DNA from: CAZGXI01 sp964529715
GTDB lineage: Bacteria; Chloroflexota; Anaerolineae; Aggregatilineales; Ch27
Reading direction: 5' to 3'
Assembly (NCBI GenBank): GCA_964529715.1
Contig: CAZGXI010000034.1
Span: forward strand, 1 to 56,450
Length of the DNA stretch: 56,450 nt
The translations under genes and the position numbers were made by a program. The notes beneath the pieces are model-generated. The model had not been told where the DNA came from, made no database searches, and was given only the letters and a program-made list of their open reading frames with translations. This document shows, piece after piece, positions 9,270-17,860 of the stretch (the stretch's first letter is position 1; each line of letters opens with the position of its first letter).

Positions 9270-9518
9270 TTAGGGCCGCGCGGCGGCGTCGGCGCAGGGA
9301 TCGGCGGGCGGCGTGGCCTGTAACTGGTCGTAGCCGGCCTGGAGCGCCGTGCCCCAGGCGACCATCTGCCTGCCAACCCGCGCCAGCACCAGCCGGTACA
9401 CGGGCGGGTGTTCCCGGTTACGCACGGCCAAGGCCTGCCGGATCAGGCGCTGATGTGCCGCCCGACGGTGCTTATCTTCCTGATACGCCTGGCTGTGATA
9501 CGCGAAGTCCCCAAACAT
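9270..9518 (-). CDS. Small protein of unknown function
   Basis: 82 aa from ATG 9518, chosen over the longer frame because GGTGAAG lies just upstream. The protein is soluble and mostly helical, rich in Arg, Gln and Ala, with aromatic residues near its N-terminus (MFGDFAYHSQAYQ). I recognise no domain. It lies downstream of the ArsR-type regulator gene on the same strand with about 160 nt between them. Confidence 0.5.
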   Translation of the reverse strand: MFGDFAYHSQAYQEDKHRRAAHQRLIRQALAVRNREHPPVYRLVLARVGRQMVAWGTALQAGYDQLQATPPADPCADAAARP

Positions 9519-9678
9519 GTCTTCACCGCCTTTTTCACTCGCATTCCAATCCACAGGAAATGAGGCGACTCGAAGCACAGGCCCGCTGGCAACGGCCAGG
9601 CAGTCCGGCTGTCCGACGATGAAACAGGCGCGAGACCGGCGTGTGATCCGCCGTCCGATGGCTACGCGTTCCGGCGGG

Positions 9679-10785
9679 TTAACGCCTGGAAAGGAAGTCT
9701 GTCAGGGCGCGCAGCGTGTCAACGACCCGGTCGGTATTCAGACTGTAACATTTGGCAACCTCCCGTCGGCGCTCGGTGATATAGCCCGTCGCCGCAAGCT
9801 GGCTTAGATGGCGCGAAACGGTGGACTGGGACAGGCCCAGCCGCTCGATGATGTCCTGCGCGCATAATTCCTCGTGCTGCGTCAGGAGTTCCAGAATACG
9901 CAGGCGGGTATCGTCGGCCAGCGCGTTCAGGCGGATCAGCAGGTCTGAGCGGCTGAGCGCCGAAGAGCGGGTCTGTGCATCGCGCGGCAGCCTGGCCCCG
10001 AAAACGATATGCAGCGTGCTGTTTTGCTTATATTTTGAAATATACGGCCCGATGTGCGCCGAAGGAATAAACACCACCCGTTCCACATCGGCCAATTCGT
10101 CGCCCAGTTTGGCGGACAGGTCGCGCTCTGTGACGCGGCGAATGGCTTCTGCGGCTGTCATGGACGCAAAGTCGAGCCGCCTAAAGGCGTCCACTGACTC
10201 CTGCAACATCGGCTGTACACGTGCCCACTCAGCAGCTAAGACCTGTTCCCACATCGTCTTGAGATGCGTCACCGCCACGTCCAGCATGGCCGGCGGATCG
10301 GCGATCAGGCGATGCGTCTCCTGCCAGATGGACAGGTCGGGCTGCGCAGGTACCAGGGTATGCATGAACGTGACGTAAGCATCCTGGCTGCGCAGCAACT
10401 GCTCTGCCGTTGGGACAGGCTGATCCTGCGACCACTTCTGAGGGTATTGGACCGGGATGGACGCCAGGCCCTCCAGCATCCGGGCACGCAGCGCCACCGG
10501 GTCCTGCCGGGATAAATGGTTCACAAAATCCACAAATTCGCAGTGCTCCGGATCGGGGGGCGGCGCACTGAAGAACAGCAAATCCAGCCCATCCAACACT
10601 ATGTAGTTCATCCGGCGCAGGGACGGCGACAACGCGGCTGCCGTCTGCGTGACCCATTCACTGAAACCGGAGAGCGTCTCAGCCTCGTTCAGCAGTTGCA
10701 GACTCCCCACGGCGTTATAAAACGGCTCAACACTGAACTCAACGGCGACCACATGCGCCCCCAGGATATAGTTCCGGTCCACCAT
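9679..10785 (-). CDS. ArsR-type wHTH regulator with large N-terminal domain
   Basis: 368 aa from ATG 10785, set by a GGGGAGG ribosome site 6-7 nt upstream. The last about 90 residues form a winged helix of the ArsR type: LADDTRLRILELL, then the recognition helix in LGLSQSTVSRHLSQLAATGY and a basic wing. The first about 270 residues are an uncharacterised domain, probably ligand binding. A strong promoter and a 20-bp near-perfect palindrome just upstream strongly suggest autoregulation. No obvious target operon is adjacent, so the signal is unknown. Confidence 0.8.
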   Translation of the reverse strand: MVDRNYILGAHVVAVEFSVEPFYNAVGSLQLLNEAETLSGFSEWVTQTAAALSPSLRRMNYIVLDGLDLLFFSAPPPDPEHCEFVDFVNHLSRQDPVALRARMLEGLASIPVQYPQKWSQDQPVPTAEQLLRSQDAYVTFMHTLVPAQPDLSIWQETHRLIADPPAMLDVAVTHLKTMWEQVLAAEWARVQPMLQESVDAFRRLDFASMTAAEAIRRVTERDLSAKLGDELADVERVVFIPSAHIGPYISKYKQNSTLHIVFGARLPRDAQTRSSALSRSDLLIRLNALADDTRLRILELLTQHEELCAQDIIERLGLSQSTVSRHLSQLAATGYITERRREVAKCYSLNTDRVVDTLRALTDFLSRR

Positions 10786-10825
10786 GTCGCGCCTCCCCTG
10801 TCCGAGGCTATGCACGCTATTCGTT

Positions 10826-10845
10826 TTATGCGTTTAAACACATAA
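10826..10845 (-). promoter_or_regulatory. Putative operator of the ArsR-type gene
   Basis: The 20-bp near-perfect palindrome TTATGCGTTTAAACACATAA has a single mismatched pair. It lies between the -10 box and the start codon of the regulator at 10785, the position expected for autorepression by a dimeric winged-helix protein. Confidence 0.7.
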
Positions 10846-10854
10846 TCTGCATAT

Positions 10855-10883
10855 ACTCTACGCCCTTTCACAGGGAATGTCAA
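10855..10883 (-). promoter_or_regulatory. Sigma70-type promoter of the ArsR-type gene
   Basis: On the minus strand TTGACA (10883-10878), a 17-nt spacer and TAGAGT (10860-10855). It points to the regulator at 10785, and the palindromic operator lies immediately downstream of the -10. Confidence 0.75.
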
Positions 10884-10940
10884 CAGGGAAAATCGAACAG
10901 ACAACCGTTGTTGCGGACCTGTAACCGTGACAGCAGCCGC

Positions 10941-10986
10941 AACAAAAAAACGCCCTCCGGAGTGAGCATGGCTCGACCCGGAGGGC
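10941..10986 (-). terminator. Intrinsic terminator
   Basis: GCCCTCCGG / CCGGAGGGC arms (10952-10960 and 10978-10986) are followed on the minus strand by a run of seven T (10950-10944). It ends the transcript of the secreted protein at 11033. Confidence 0.88.
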
Positions 10987-11032
10987 AGCTTCTCTGCGTC
11001 GCCGAAGCGCCTCTCTTTTTAGGTATCTTCGG

Positions 11033-12541
11033 TCAGTCGGACCGCCACGCCAGCGGATAGGCCCACGCCTGCGCGACGCGCCCCTCTACCAGCACCGTCT
11101 TAGAGCCATCCGTCAGGGAGACGGCTACCAGGTCCACCGCCGGATCGCGGTAGCTGTCGTCCGGGGGAACGCGCTGCAACAGCAAGGCTACGTTCTCTCC
11201 GGCCACGCCGCCACCCGGCAAAAAATTCCCACGCGCCACCAGGTCCGGGTCATAGCCATCGACTGCCAGCGCATACAGGGCATTATCCGCGCCGTTCAGC
11301 CCGCCCGCCACGTAAAGCAACTGGTCGCCGTCCGGCGTGAAGAAAAAAGTGGTGATCCCCTCCCCGCGCGGCCCGCCGCTAATGGTGATCGGCGTCACAC
11401 CGCCGTCCAGCCGCAGCAGGTTGATCGCCTGTTCATCTCGTGTGGTGGTCGTCACATAGGCCAGCGCGCCGCCGCCCGGTGCAAAGCGCGTATGCTCGGC
11501 ACGGCCATTGGGAAACGTATCCACGACCACCCCGTCGTCGATCAGCGTGACGCCGCTCCCCGCCGCCGACGGCGTCACCATGACCAGGTTGACAATATTC
11601 TTGAAACGCCCGTTGGGATAAACCGCCAGCAGATATTGCCCCCCCGGCAGGTAGGCGATCTGATTGCTGTAGGAATCGGCCAGGAACGCCCCACCGCTGG
11701 GCAGATAGACCCGCTCGGTGGCCCCGCCGTCCGGCGTCAGGCTGAACACGCGCCAGCGCGACCCGCCCACACACGACTCGCCCGCCGCCAGAAAGAGCGG
11801 GTCCCCACCAGGACGCGCAACCAGCCGGGCATTGGTCCAAAAGCAGCCCTCGTCCGTATTCAGGGCTGCCAGTTCACGACTCGAAGTGCCATCCCAGCGG
11901 TTCACCGTCATCTCATCGGCACGGCCCTGCGAGTCGGTGTAGAATTGGACGTAGTAGGCGCCATCGTTTTGCAGATCAAAGGCAATCACATTGTCATAAT
12001 GAGCCTGCTCACGGCCATCGGCGGCATTCAAAATGCGCAGGGTGCCGTCGGGAAAGTTCGAGCCTGCCGCGTCGCGCTCAAAGTTGATGTAGGCCCAACG
12101 CGCGCCGTCTGGACTGAAGCCCGCGTTACCGCGCCCGTTGCAGGCCAGGGCATGGGCATCTCCCCAGCGAGTCAGCGCCACGTCGCCCGTCTCGCCCGTC
12201 AGAGCCACGCGGTACAGGCCACCCGTCCACGCGCCGATGTAGGCGATCAAATACGTCCCGTCGCGGCTGACAGCATCTGCGCCGCAAGCGAACACGCGCG
12301 TGCCCGCCCCCTCGTTCGGCACATCGTGGAGGTTGACCGCACTCTGCTCCCCCGGCGTGTGCCAGAAGAGCGTCCCCAATCCCTGCGGGTTGCCGGGCGT
12401 CCCGCCGACCTGCCACACGAGCGCCCGTCCGCTCACCGTTGGAATCGCCCTGGCAGGCTCAGTCTGGGCCAGCCCACCGCCCAACACCAGCGCCAGACCG
12501 ACCATCACCGACCAGCGAAGATACCGCCTCCAACGCATCAT
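11033..12541 (-). CDS. Secreted WD40/TolB-like beta-propeller protein
   Basis: About 502 aa. Start set at ATG 12541 (or the next codon, 12538), which follow GAGGAGAGAGG. The N-terminus MRWRRYLRWS plus a hydrophobic segment ending in Ala-rich residues is a signal peptide. The mature protein repeats motifs such as FSPDGARWAYI, FAPGGGALAYV and FTPDGDQLLYV, the hallmark of TolB/WD40-like propeller blades. No enzyme motif is seen. Such proteins often bind ligands or other proteins outside the cell. It is monocistronic, with its own terminator at 10941-10986, and divergent from the aldo/keto reductase. Confidence 0.78.
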   Translation of the reverse strand: MMRWRRYLRWSVMVGLALVLGGGLAQTEPARAIPTVSGRALVWQVGGTPGNPQGLGTLFWHTPGEQSAVNLHDVPNEGAGTRVFACGADAVSRDGTYLIAYIGAWTGGLYRVALTGETGDVALTRWGDAHALACNGRGNAGFSPDGARWAYINFERDAAGSNFPDGTLRILNAADGREQAHYDNVIAFDLQNDGAYYVQFYTDSQGRADEMTVNRWDGTSSRELAALNTDEGCFWTNARLVARPGGDPLFLAAGESCVGGSRWRVFSLTPDGGATERVYLPSGGAFLADSYSNQIAYLPGGQYLLAVYPNGRFKNIVNLVMVTPSAAGSGVTLIDDGVVVDTFPNGRAEHTRFAPGGGALAYVTTTTRDEQAINLLRLDGGVTPITISGGPRGEGITTFFFTPDGDQLLYVAGGLNGADNALYALAVDGYDPDLVARGNFLPGGGVAGENVALLLQRVPPDDSYRDPAVDLVAVSLTDGSKTVLVEGRVAQAWAYPLAWRSD

Positions 12542-12730
12542 GCCTCTCTCCTCGTCATCATCCATCATCGGATCATTGTGGGACAGAACAAAAAAAATGA
12601 CAAGCGCGCGCCGCCGGCATGATATACAATCAATTCTGCCGCTTGGGAATCGGGGGGAAGCGCACGCAGTAGTGCCCCTATCTACAATAGTGAAGCCTTT
12701 TGCCGAGATTGAACATAGGAGCTTTTGCGC

Positions 12731-13681
12731 ATGGAATACCGTCGGCTGGGTAATTCAGGGTTACGGGTGAGCGCGATCAGCCTGGGGGGGTGGACTACCT
12801 TTGGCGACCTGGTCAAAGATCGGCAGACCGCCCGGACTATTATCACGCGCGCTTACGAAGCCGGGATCAACTTCTTCGACATCGCTGACGTTTACGCCAA
12901 AGGCGAGTCCGAGCGCATGATGGGCGAGACGCTGCGACAGTTCCCGCGCCACACGCTCGTGATCTCCTCCAAGCTGTTCTGGCCGATGAGCGACGACGTA
13001 AACGACCGGGGGCTTTCTCGTAAACACATCATGGAGAGCATCGACCGCTCGCTCCAACGTATCGGCACAGACTACCTGGACATCTATTTCTGCCACCGCT
13101 TCGACGAGGAGACCCCCATCGAGGAAACAGCCCGCGCGATGGACGACCTGATCCATCGGGGCAAAATCCTCTACTGGGGCACCAGCAAGTGGACGCCGGA
13201 CCAGATTCGGCAGGCCATCGACTTCTGTGAGCGCCACAACCTCTACAAACCGCAGGTCGAGCAGCCGCCCTATCATCTGCTGGATCGCCGCACCGTCGAA
13301 GACGATCTGCTCCCGCTGACAGCGCAGACCGGCATGGGGCTGGTGATCTTCAGCCCTCTGGCGAACGGCATCCTCACCGGCAAGTACGATGAGGGTATCC
13401 CTGCCGACAGCCGCCTGGGCCAGATCGACTGGCTCCGCGAGGCGCGCCTGGAGCGCGGCGAGAATCCGATCCCGAAGGTGCGCGCGCTCAAGCCGGTGGC
13501 GGACGCGCTGGGGATCAGCCGGGCGCAACTGGCCCTCGCCTGGACACTGCGACAGCCGGGCATCAGTAGCGCCATCACGGGCGCGAGCCGCGTGGAACAA
13601 CTTGAGGAGAACCTCAAGGCACTAGAGGTGAAGCTGGACGCCGACGTACTGGCGCAGATCGACCGGGTTGTGGCAGGGTAA
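12731..13681 (+). CDS. Aldo/keto reductase (Kv-beta-like AKR)
   Basis: 316 aa from ATG 12731, preceded by AGGAG at 9 nt. The family signatures are clear: an N-terminal MEYRRLGNSGLRVSAISLGGW, catalytic Asp and Tyr in FDIADVYAKGESE, Lys in SSKLFW and His in YFCHRFDEETP, completing the D-Y-K-H tetrad. The C-terminal nucleotide-binding loop includes GASRVEQLEENL. It should reduce carbonyl substrates with NADPH in the cytosol. The sequence is closest in style to the voltage-gated potassium-channel beta-subunit group of reductases, common in bacteria. The natural substrate cannot be told. Confidence 0.92.
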   Translation: MEYRRLGNSGLRVSAISLGGWTTFGDLVKDRQTARTIITRAYEAGINFFDIADVYAKGESERMMGETLRQFPRHTLVISSKLFWPMSDDVNDRGLSRKHIMESIDRSLQRIGTDYLDIYFCHRFDEETPIEETARAMDDLIHRGKILYWGTSKWTPDQIRQAIDFCERHNLYKPQVEQPPYHLLDRRTVEDDLLPLTAQTGMGLVIFSPLANGILTGKYDEGIPADSRLGQIDWLREARLERGENPIPKVRALKPVADALGISRAQLALAWTLRQPGISSAITGASRVEQLEENLKALEVKLDADVLAQIDRVVAG

Positions 13682-13705
13682 CACGCCACCAACAACGAGG
13701 GAAAC

Positions 13706-15103
13706 ATGAGCAAACACGACGAAGACCCTGGACAGTCAAGTCACAACGGTCCCAACCCGGCCCTGCGCACGGTTGCCTTTGCCGCTGCTGGGGTGTTGCT
13801 CGGTCTGACCCTGGTAACGGCGATTGTCCGCCTAGTCATCCTGCTGACGCCATCGGCTGCCGGGGTGGGCACGCTCGATAGCCAGGCCATTCTCGAACAG
13901 GCTCAGGATTCGGTCAACACGGCGCAAATCATCCTGAGCTTTATGGAGACCATCTCCGTACTGGCGACCCTGGCCGTCGGCGCGGCGGCGATCTACGGCT
14001 TTCGCAGCTCTCAGGAAGCAGAACAGGAGCTGCAAAAGAAGCTGGACAGGATCGAGAACAGCCTGGACAAGGCTGAAAAATCCCGCGAGCGGACCGAAAC
14101 TATCCGCGACAAAATGCAGGAACAACTGGCCGTGCTGGAAGGCTACAAAGCCGACCTGAGCAACCTGCGCGGGATGCGTGAAGAAATCGAGGCGTCCCAA
14201 AAGGCGCTCGGCACGACCATCGGCGACGTGGCGTTGCTGCTCCAGGCCGACCAGGAGTTCCGCTTGAAGAATTACACCACCGCCTACGGCTTTGCCCGGC
14301 GCGTGCTGGAACACAACCCGCAAAACCCGCTGGCCCTCTATATCGCCGGGTGGCTGGAAGTGCATCACTTCTGGGACAGGCTCGACGAGGGGATCGCCCA
14401 CCTCAAGCAGATCGCCGACCTCCGGTACGACTGGCCCACCGCGCGCGCCGCTTATGCGGTCGGCATCCGGCGCAAGGCCAAGCGTGCCAGCGGCGACGAG
14501 CAGAACAGCCTGTTCTTGCAGGCGTTAGGGGTATTAGCCGGCGTTCTGCGCGAAAACGATAGCCTGATGGATTTCAATAACGAATCCTTCTGGGCGCCGA
14601 TGGGCGGCATCTGGCGCGACCTGAACAACATAGACGAGGCAATCCGCGCCTACGAGCGCGCCCTGCGCGTAACGCCCGGCTCCTCCTATCCGCTGGGCAA
14701 TCTGGCTGCACTTTACCTGCAAAAGGCTCGTCAGAGCAGCGATAGCGCTCTGCGCGAGCGGGCGCTGGAAATTTTCGCCCGGACAGACGCCGCCGCCCGC
14801 GCCGAACTGGCGAACAAACCCAACGATTACTTCCTGCTGATGGATATTGCTATGGCCGCGCTGATGCAGGGCCACCGCGACCCGAAGTTCTTCAAAGAGG
14901 CCCGCGCCCGCCTGAACGATGCCCTGGCCCTAGACAACTCCCTGACGTCGTTGGAGACCTCGTTACGCGGTTGGGAACACCTGTACGCCAACTGCCCGGA
15001 CGAGTGGCCGGAGGTCAAAACGGAGTTGGAACGCGCCCTAGACTCGCTGCGCGCCGCCATGCAACAGCAACGCGCCGAAGAGGAAACAGCCGGGGAAGCA
15101 TAA
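13706..15103 (+). CDS. Membrane-anchored TPR protein
   Basis: 465 aa; ATG 13706 follows GAGGG. Two hydrophobic helices at about residues 25-50 and 75-98 anchor the protein, followed by a charged coiled coil (about 100-165, rich in Glu, Lys and Gln). The rest (about 170-445) is helical with tetratricopeptide-like pairs, for example IDEAIRAYERALRVTPGSSYPLGNLAALY. TPR arrays mediate protein-protein contacts, so it may be a membrane scaffold. It sits 24 nt after the aldo/keto reductase and upstream of a BON protein on the same strand; a shared transcript is likely, a shared function is not evident. Confidence 0.78.
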   Translation: MSKHDEDPGQSSHNGPNPALRTVAFAAAGVLLGLTLVTAIVRLVILLTPSAAGVGTLDSQAILEQAQDSVNTAQIILSFMETISVLATLAVGAAAIYGFRSSQEAEQELQKKLDRIENSLDKAEKSRERTETIRDKMQEQLAVLEGYKADLSNLRGMREEIEASQKALGTTIGDVALLLQADQEFRLKNYTTAYGFARRVLEHNPQNPLALYIAGWLEVHHFWDRLDEGIAHLKQIADLRYDWPTARAAYAVGIRRKAKRASGDEQNSLFLQALGVLAGVLRENDSLMDFNNESFWAPMGGIWRDLNNIDEAIRAYERALRVTPGSSYPLGNLAALYLQKARQSSDSALRERALEIFARTDAAARAELANKPNDYFLLMDIAMAALMQGHRDPKFFKEARARLNDALALDNSLTSLETSLRGWEHLYANCPDEWPEVKTELERALDSLRAAMQQQRAEEETAGEA

Positions 15104-15180
15104 CCGCCACAACTGGGCAAGCCGACGAGTTCCGTTCAAAATTGAGCCTGTTAAATCCCGTATGCAAAGGAGTGCCCTGG

Positions 15181-15609
15181 ATGGAAGCCGAAGCCCTGCC
15201 GGTCCAGGTCAAACGGCCTGATGAGGACATCGCCGAGGACATCGCCGCCCTGATCCGCAGTTATCCCCCCCTGAAACAAGCACGCCACTGGTTCACGTTC
15301 GTGGTCAGGGATGGCGTGGTGACGCTGCGCGGCAACCTCAAATCGTCCATCGCCTGCCGGGTGCTGCTGGACAACGTACCCGACATCCCCGGTGTGGAAC
15401 GGGTTGTCGCCGACGAGCTATACGTCGATTCCGATCTCAGCCGCCGTATCGCGCGCGAGGCCGACCTGCCGGCAGGTGTGCTGGTCAGCGTCGATTTTGG
15501 CCGGGTGATCCTCTCCGGCGTGCTGCCCGCCCGCCGCAAGGCTGAGCCACTGGTCAAGAAGGTAGCGAAGATCAAAGGCGTGCGCGAGGTCATCAGCCAG
15601 CTCGCCTGA
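15181..15609 (+). CDS. BON-domain protein
   Basis: 142 aa from ATG 15181, with AAAGGAG 8 nt upstream. Two BON-like modules are seen: HWFTFVVRDGVVTLRGNLKS with VLLDNVPDIPGVERVVADEL, then VLVSVDFGRVILSGVLPAR with KVAKIKGVREVISQL. BON domains bind phospholipid surfaces or small ligands and are usual in osmotic-shock or envelope proteins. There is no signal peptide, so a cytosolic or peripheral role is likely. It follows the TPR gene by about 80 nt on the same strand. Confidence 0.82.
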   Translation: MEAEALPVQVKRPDEDIAEDIAALIRSYPPLKQARHWFTFVVRDGVVTLRGNLKSSIACRVLLDNVPDIPGVERVVADELYVDSDLSRRIAREADLPAGVLVSVDFGRVILSGVLPARRKAEPLVKKVAKIKGVREVISQLA

Positions 15610-15617
15610 ACAAGCAG

Positions 15618-15661
15618 CCCCTGTCCCCTTCGCCCGCAGGAAAACAGGCCGGGGACCGGGG
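15618..15661. terminator. G+C-rich hairpin between convergent genes
   Basis: CCCC-T-GTCCCC (15618-15628) pairs with GGGGAC-C-GGGG (15651-15661). It lies between the convergent BON and hydrolase genes and could stop both transcripts. No T-run is present, so confidence is moderate. Confidence 0.5.
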
Positions 15662-15700
15662 CCGATACTCAAAATTCAACACGCAAAACTTTGAATTTCT

Positions 15701-16810
15701 TCACCCCACCAACTGCCCCGTCTTTTGCAGTTGGTAGGCTTTTTCGTGCAGTGCCAGAATGTCCTGCACCACCAGATCGCGGCTCTGGGAGTGCTGGAAG
15801 GCCGAGTCGCGCCCGACGCTGAACATGTAGTGCGTGCCCGGCACCACGCGAATCTGCCCGACGGGGAACTCCATCCCGCATAGCAGGTCGATCATCGGCA
15901 CCAGGCCCACCAGCGGGTCGCGGTGGCCCAACATCACACGGAAGAGGTCCCACTTGCGCGCGATCTCAGCGTTGTCCAGCAGACCCATCGCCGAAAAGGT
16001 GGCTGCGGTGATGCCGCGCGGCGTCTGGTCATATTGGAGATGGTGGGTCGCCTTGACCTGATCGCTGGCGCCGGCGCACAACGTTTCCAGCATCCCCGGC
16101 TTGATCGCCCGCTCCACCATCGACAGCGCCGGAAAGCGCCCCACCAGCCCGATGCCGAGTCCCAGCGTGGTGTAGAACGCCTTGTGTGTGGCGTCGTTGA
16201 GCAGCAAGGCCGGGGCCAGAGCGTAGCGTGTCTCCTCGCCGATGCGCCACAACATCGGGTTGAGATAGAACAGCGTCGCGCCGCCCATGCTGTGCCCGAC
16301 GAAGTTAATGACCTTGATCGTGCTCTCACCCGGCTGGCGACGGATTTTGATCGCCTTGATCCACTTCTCCAGCACCTTCATGGCGGCAGGCGGATTGCAC
16401 ATCTCGATGGGCGGCACGTCCTTGACGAAGCGCGACTGCCCGAAGCCGTTGTGATCGACAGACAGGGCCACCAGCCTGCGGTTGGCCCGCACCACCATGC
16501 CCGGCAGGTCTTCAAAAATGGTGTGGTTGCCGGTCCAGCCATGCACGAAGATGACGTAACCCTGCACGTTGCCGATGCGGTCTTCCAGTTCCACGTCGGC
16601 GGTGTCGTAGTCCTCTGCCCACGTGACCTGCCAGGCAAAGTCCACCAGCCCGGCATCGAGCAGCAGGCCGCGCCCATCGGCAGGGCTGATGAAGCTCTTG
16701 TTAACCAGGCTGGACATGCGGTAGAAGGCGGTTTGTGTTTTGGGGATCGGGCCGGGCGCGCGCTTATCGTAGCCGCGCACCCAGGCCAGCGGCGAAACGG
16801 TCGGATTCAT
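15701..16810 (-). CDS. Alpha/beta hydrolase, lipase-like
   Basis: 369 aa. The nucleophile elbow VGHSMGG is at about residues 168-174, after an oxyanion-hole strand YVIFVHGWTGNHTIF at about 87-101. Candidate catalytic acid and base lie in GHRDPLVG (about 294) and VPGTHYM (about 325). The fold and motif order fit serine esterases or lipases. There is no signal peptide, so it acts inside the cell. The substrate is not predictable. It is on the opposite strand to its upstream neighbour and appears to form a short minus-strand pair with the LiaF-like gene. Confidence 0.85.
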   Translation of the reverse strand: MNPTVSPLAWVRGYDKRAPGPIPKTQTAFYRMSSLVNKSFISPADGRGLLLDAGLVDFAWQVTWAEDYDTADVELEDRIGNVQGYVIFVHGWTGNHTIFEDLPGMVVRANRRLVALSVDHNGFGQSRFVKDVPPIEMCNPPAAMKVLEKWIKAIKIRRQPGESTIKVINFVGHSMGGATLFYLNPMLWRIGEETRYALAPALLLNDATHKAFYTTLGLGIGLVGRFPALSMVERAIKPGMLETLCAGASDQVKATHHLQYDQTPRGITAATFSAMGLLDNAEIARKWDLFRVMLGHRDPLVGLVPMIDLLCGMEFPVGQIRVVPGTHYMFSVGRDSAFQHSQSRDLVVQDILALHEKAYQLQKTGQLVG

Positions 16811-16885
16811 GGCGGCCCCCCGTTGGCGCTGTCAGGCGAGCGATGCTGCCATAATCGCACGAGTCGGGCGAATGGGGCAAGCGGG

Positions 16886-17689
16886 CTATACCAGAAGTAC
16901 CTCCACCCTCCCCATCCCGCCCGCCAGCCTGATCCGTAACGCCGGACTCCCCTCCCCCAGCACCCAGCGCCGCCCGGCCTCCACCACGCGGAAGCGCGCC
17001 TCGTCCACGCGCACCTCGCCTAACCGGATGTCGCTGACGATCTCGGCGTCCACGCCCGGCGGCACGCGCAGCACGCAACGCCCGCCCGCCACATGCAGCG
17101 ACACCTCCCCGGCGCGCGGCAAGGTCGCTTCCAGCGCCGTCGAAACCGCGTCGATAGCCAGGCTTTCCAGCGGCAACGCCGAGAAATCCAGGCGGGCGTC
17201 GCTTGCCCCCAGCGCCAGGCGCACCTGTTCCCACGTGACCGCCGGGGAGAGCGCGATCCGCCAGTCGGCGCGGGCAGGAGCCGCCAGCGCGAACGGCTGC
17301 CCCAGGCGCACCGCTACTGCGCCGTCCGAACGCCGCACCTGCCGCGTGAATGCGCCGGCCAGCGTCCCACTCACGAGCACGCCGGACGGGACGTCTGCTG
17401 CCAGCGCCAGGTCGCCAGAGCGGAAGCGGAGGTCCAGCCGGACGCGCGTTTCCCCTTCGGCGGGGATGTTCAGGTTGGCGGCAGCCTCGGCGGCGCGGCG
17501 CGGCCACACCGCCCGCCAGATCAGCAGGCCCGCCCCCAACAGCACCAGCACCGGGATCGCCTGCACACCCGCCCCCGGCGCGACGCCGGTCAGGTCCAGC
17601 AGCACGGCGGCGATCAGCAGCGCGATCAACACAACGAGCAGAAATCGCTGGGACACGCGAATCTCCTGGGCGACAGTCGTTGACTCCAT
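16886..17689 (-). CDS. LiaF-like membrane protein (DUF4097-type beta domain)
   Basis: About 267 aa from ATG 17689, which follows GGAGGTAGGA. Two transmembrane helices occupy about residues 14-60. The rest is a beta-rich domain with repeated turns such as SGDLALAADVPSG and GGRCVLRVPPGV, resembling the C-terminal domain of LiaF-type envelope-stress proteins and the DUF4097 right-handed beta structures. It may sense or respond to cell-envelope stress. The longer frame to 17770 has no good start. It is followed by the hydrolase gene on the same strand about 75 nt away. Confidence 0.68.
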   Translation of the reverse strand: MESTTVAQEIRVSQRFLLVVLIALLIAAVLLDLTGVAPGAGVQAIPVLVLLGAGLLIWRAVWPRRAAEAAANLNIPAEGETRVRLDLRFRSGDLALAADVPSGVLVSGTLAGAFTRQVRRSDGAVAVRLGQPFALAAPARADWRIALSPAVTWEQVRLALGASDARLDFSALPLESLAIDAVSTALEATLPRAGEVSLHVAGGRCVLRVPPGVDAEIVSDIRLGEVRVDEARFRVVEAGRRWVLGEGSPALRIRLAGGMGRVEVLLV

Positions 17690-17860
17690 GCCGATCCTAC
17701 CTCCAAACGGTGCAACTGCCAGTCGTGCGCTAATCGACCTATGAAATACTGACAGAGTGCACTTGTGCAATTCGCCCGACTCCTTTTATTCTCTGCAAAC
17801 AGAGGGGCGGCGCATGTGCGCTGGCATATTTCCGATACGCAAAAATAAGGAGAGACATTG

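Noticed and set aside
17700..17860. A possible folate riboswitch upstream of fhs.
   Set aside because: No THF-riboswitch consensus was recognised; only a short TGCAC/GTGCA symmetry and a small CTCTG/CAGAG hairpin are present.
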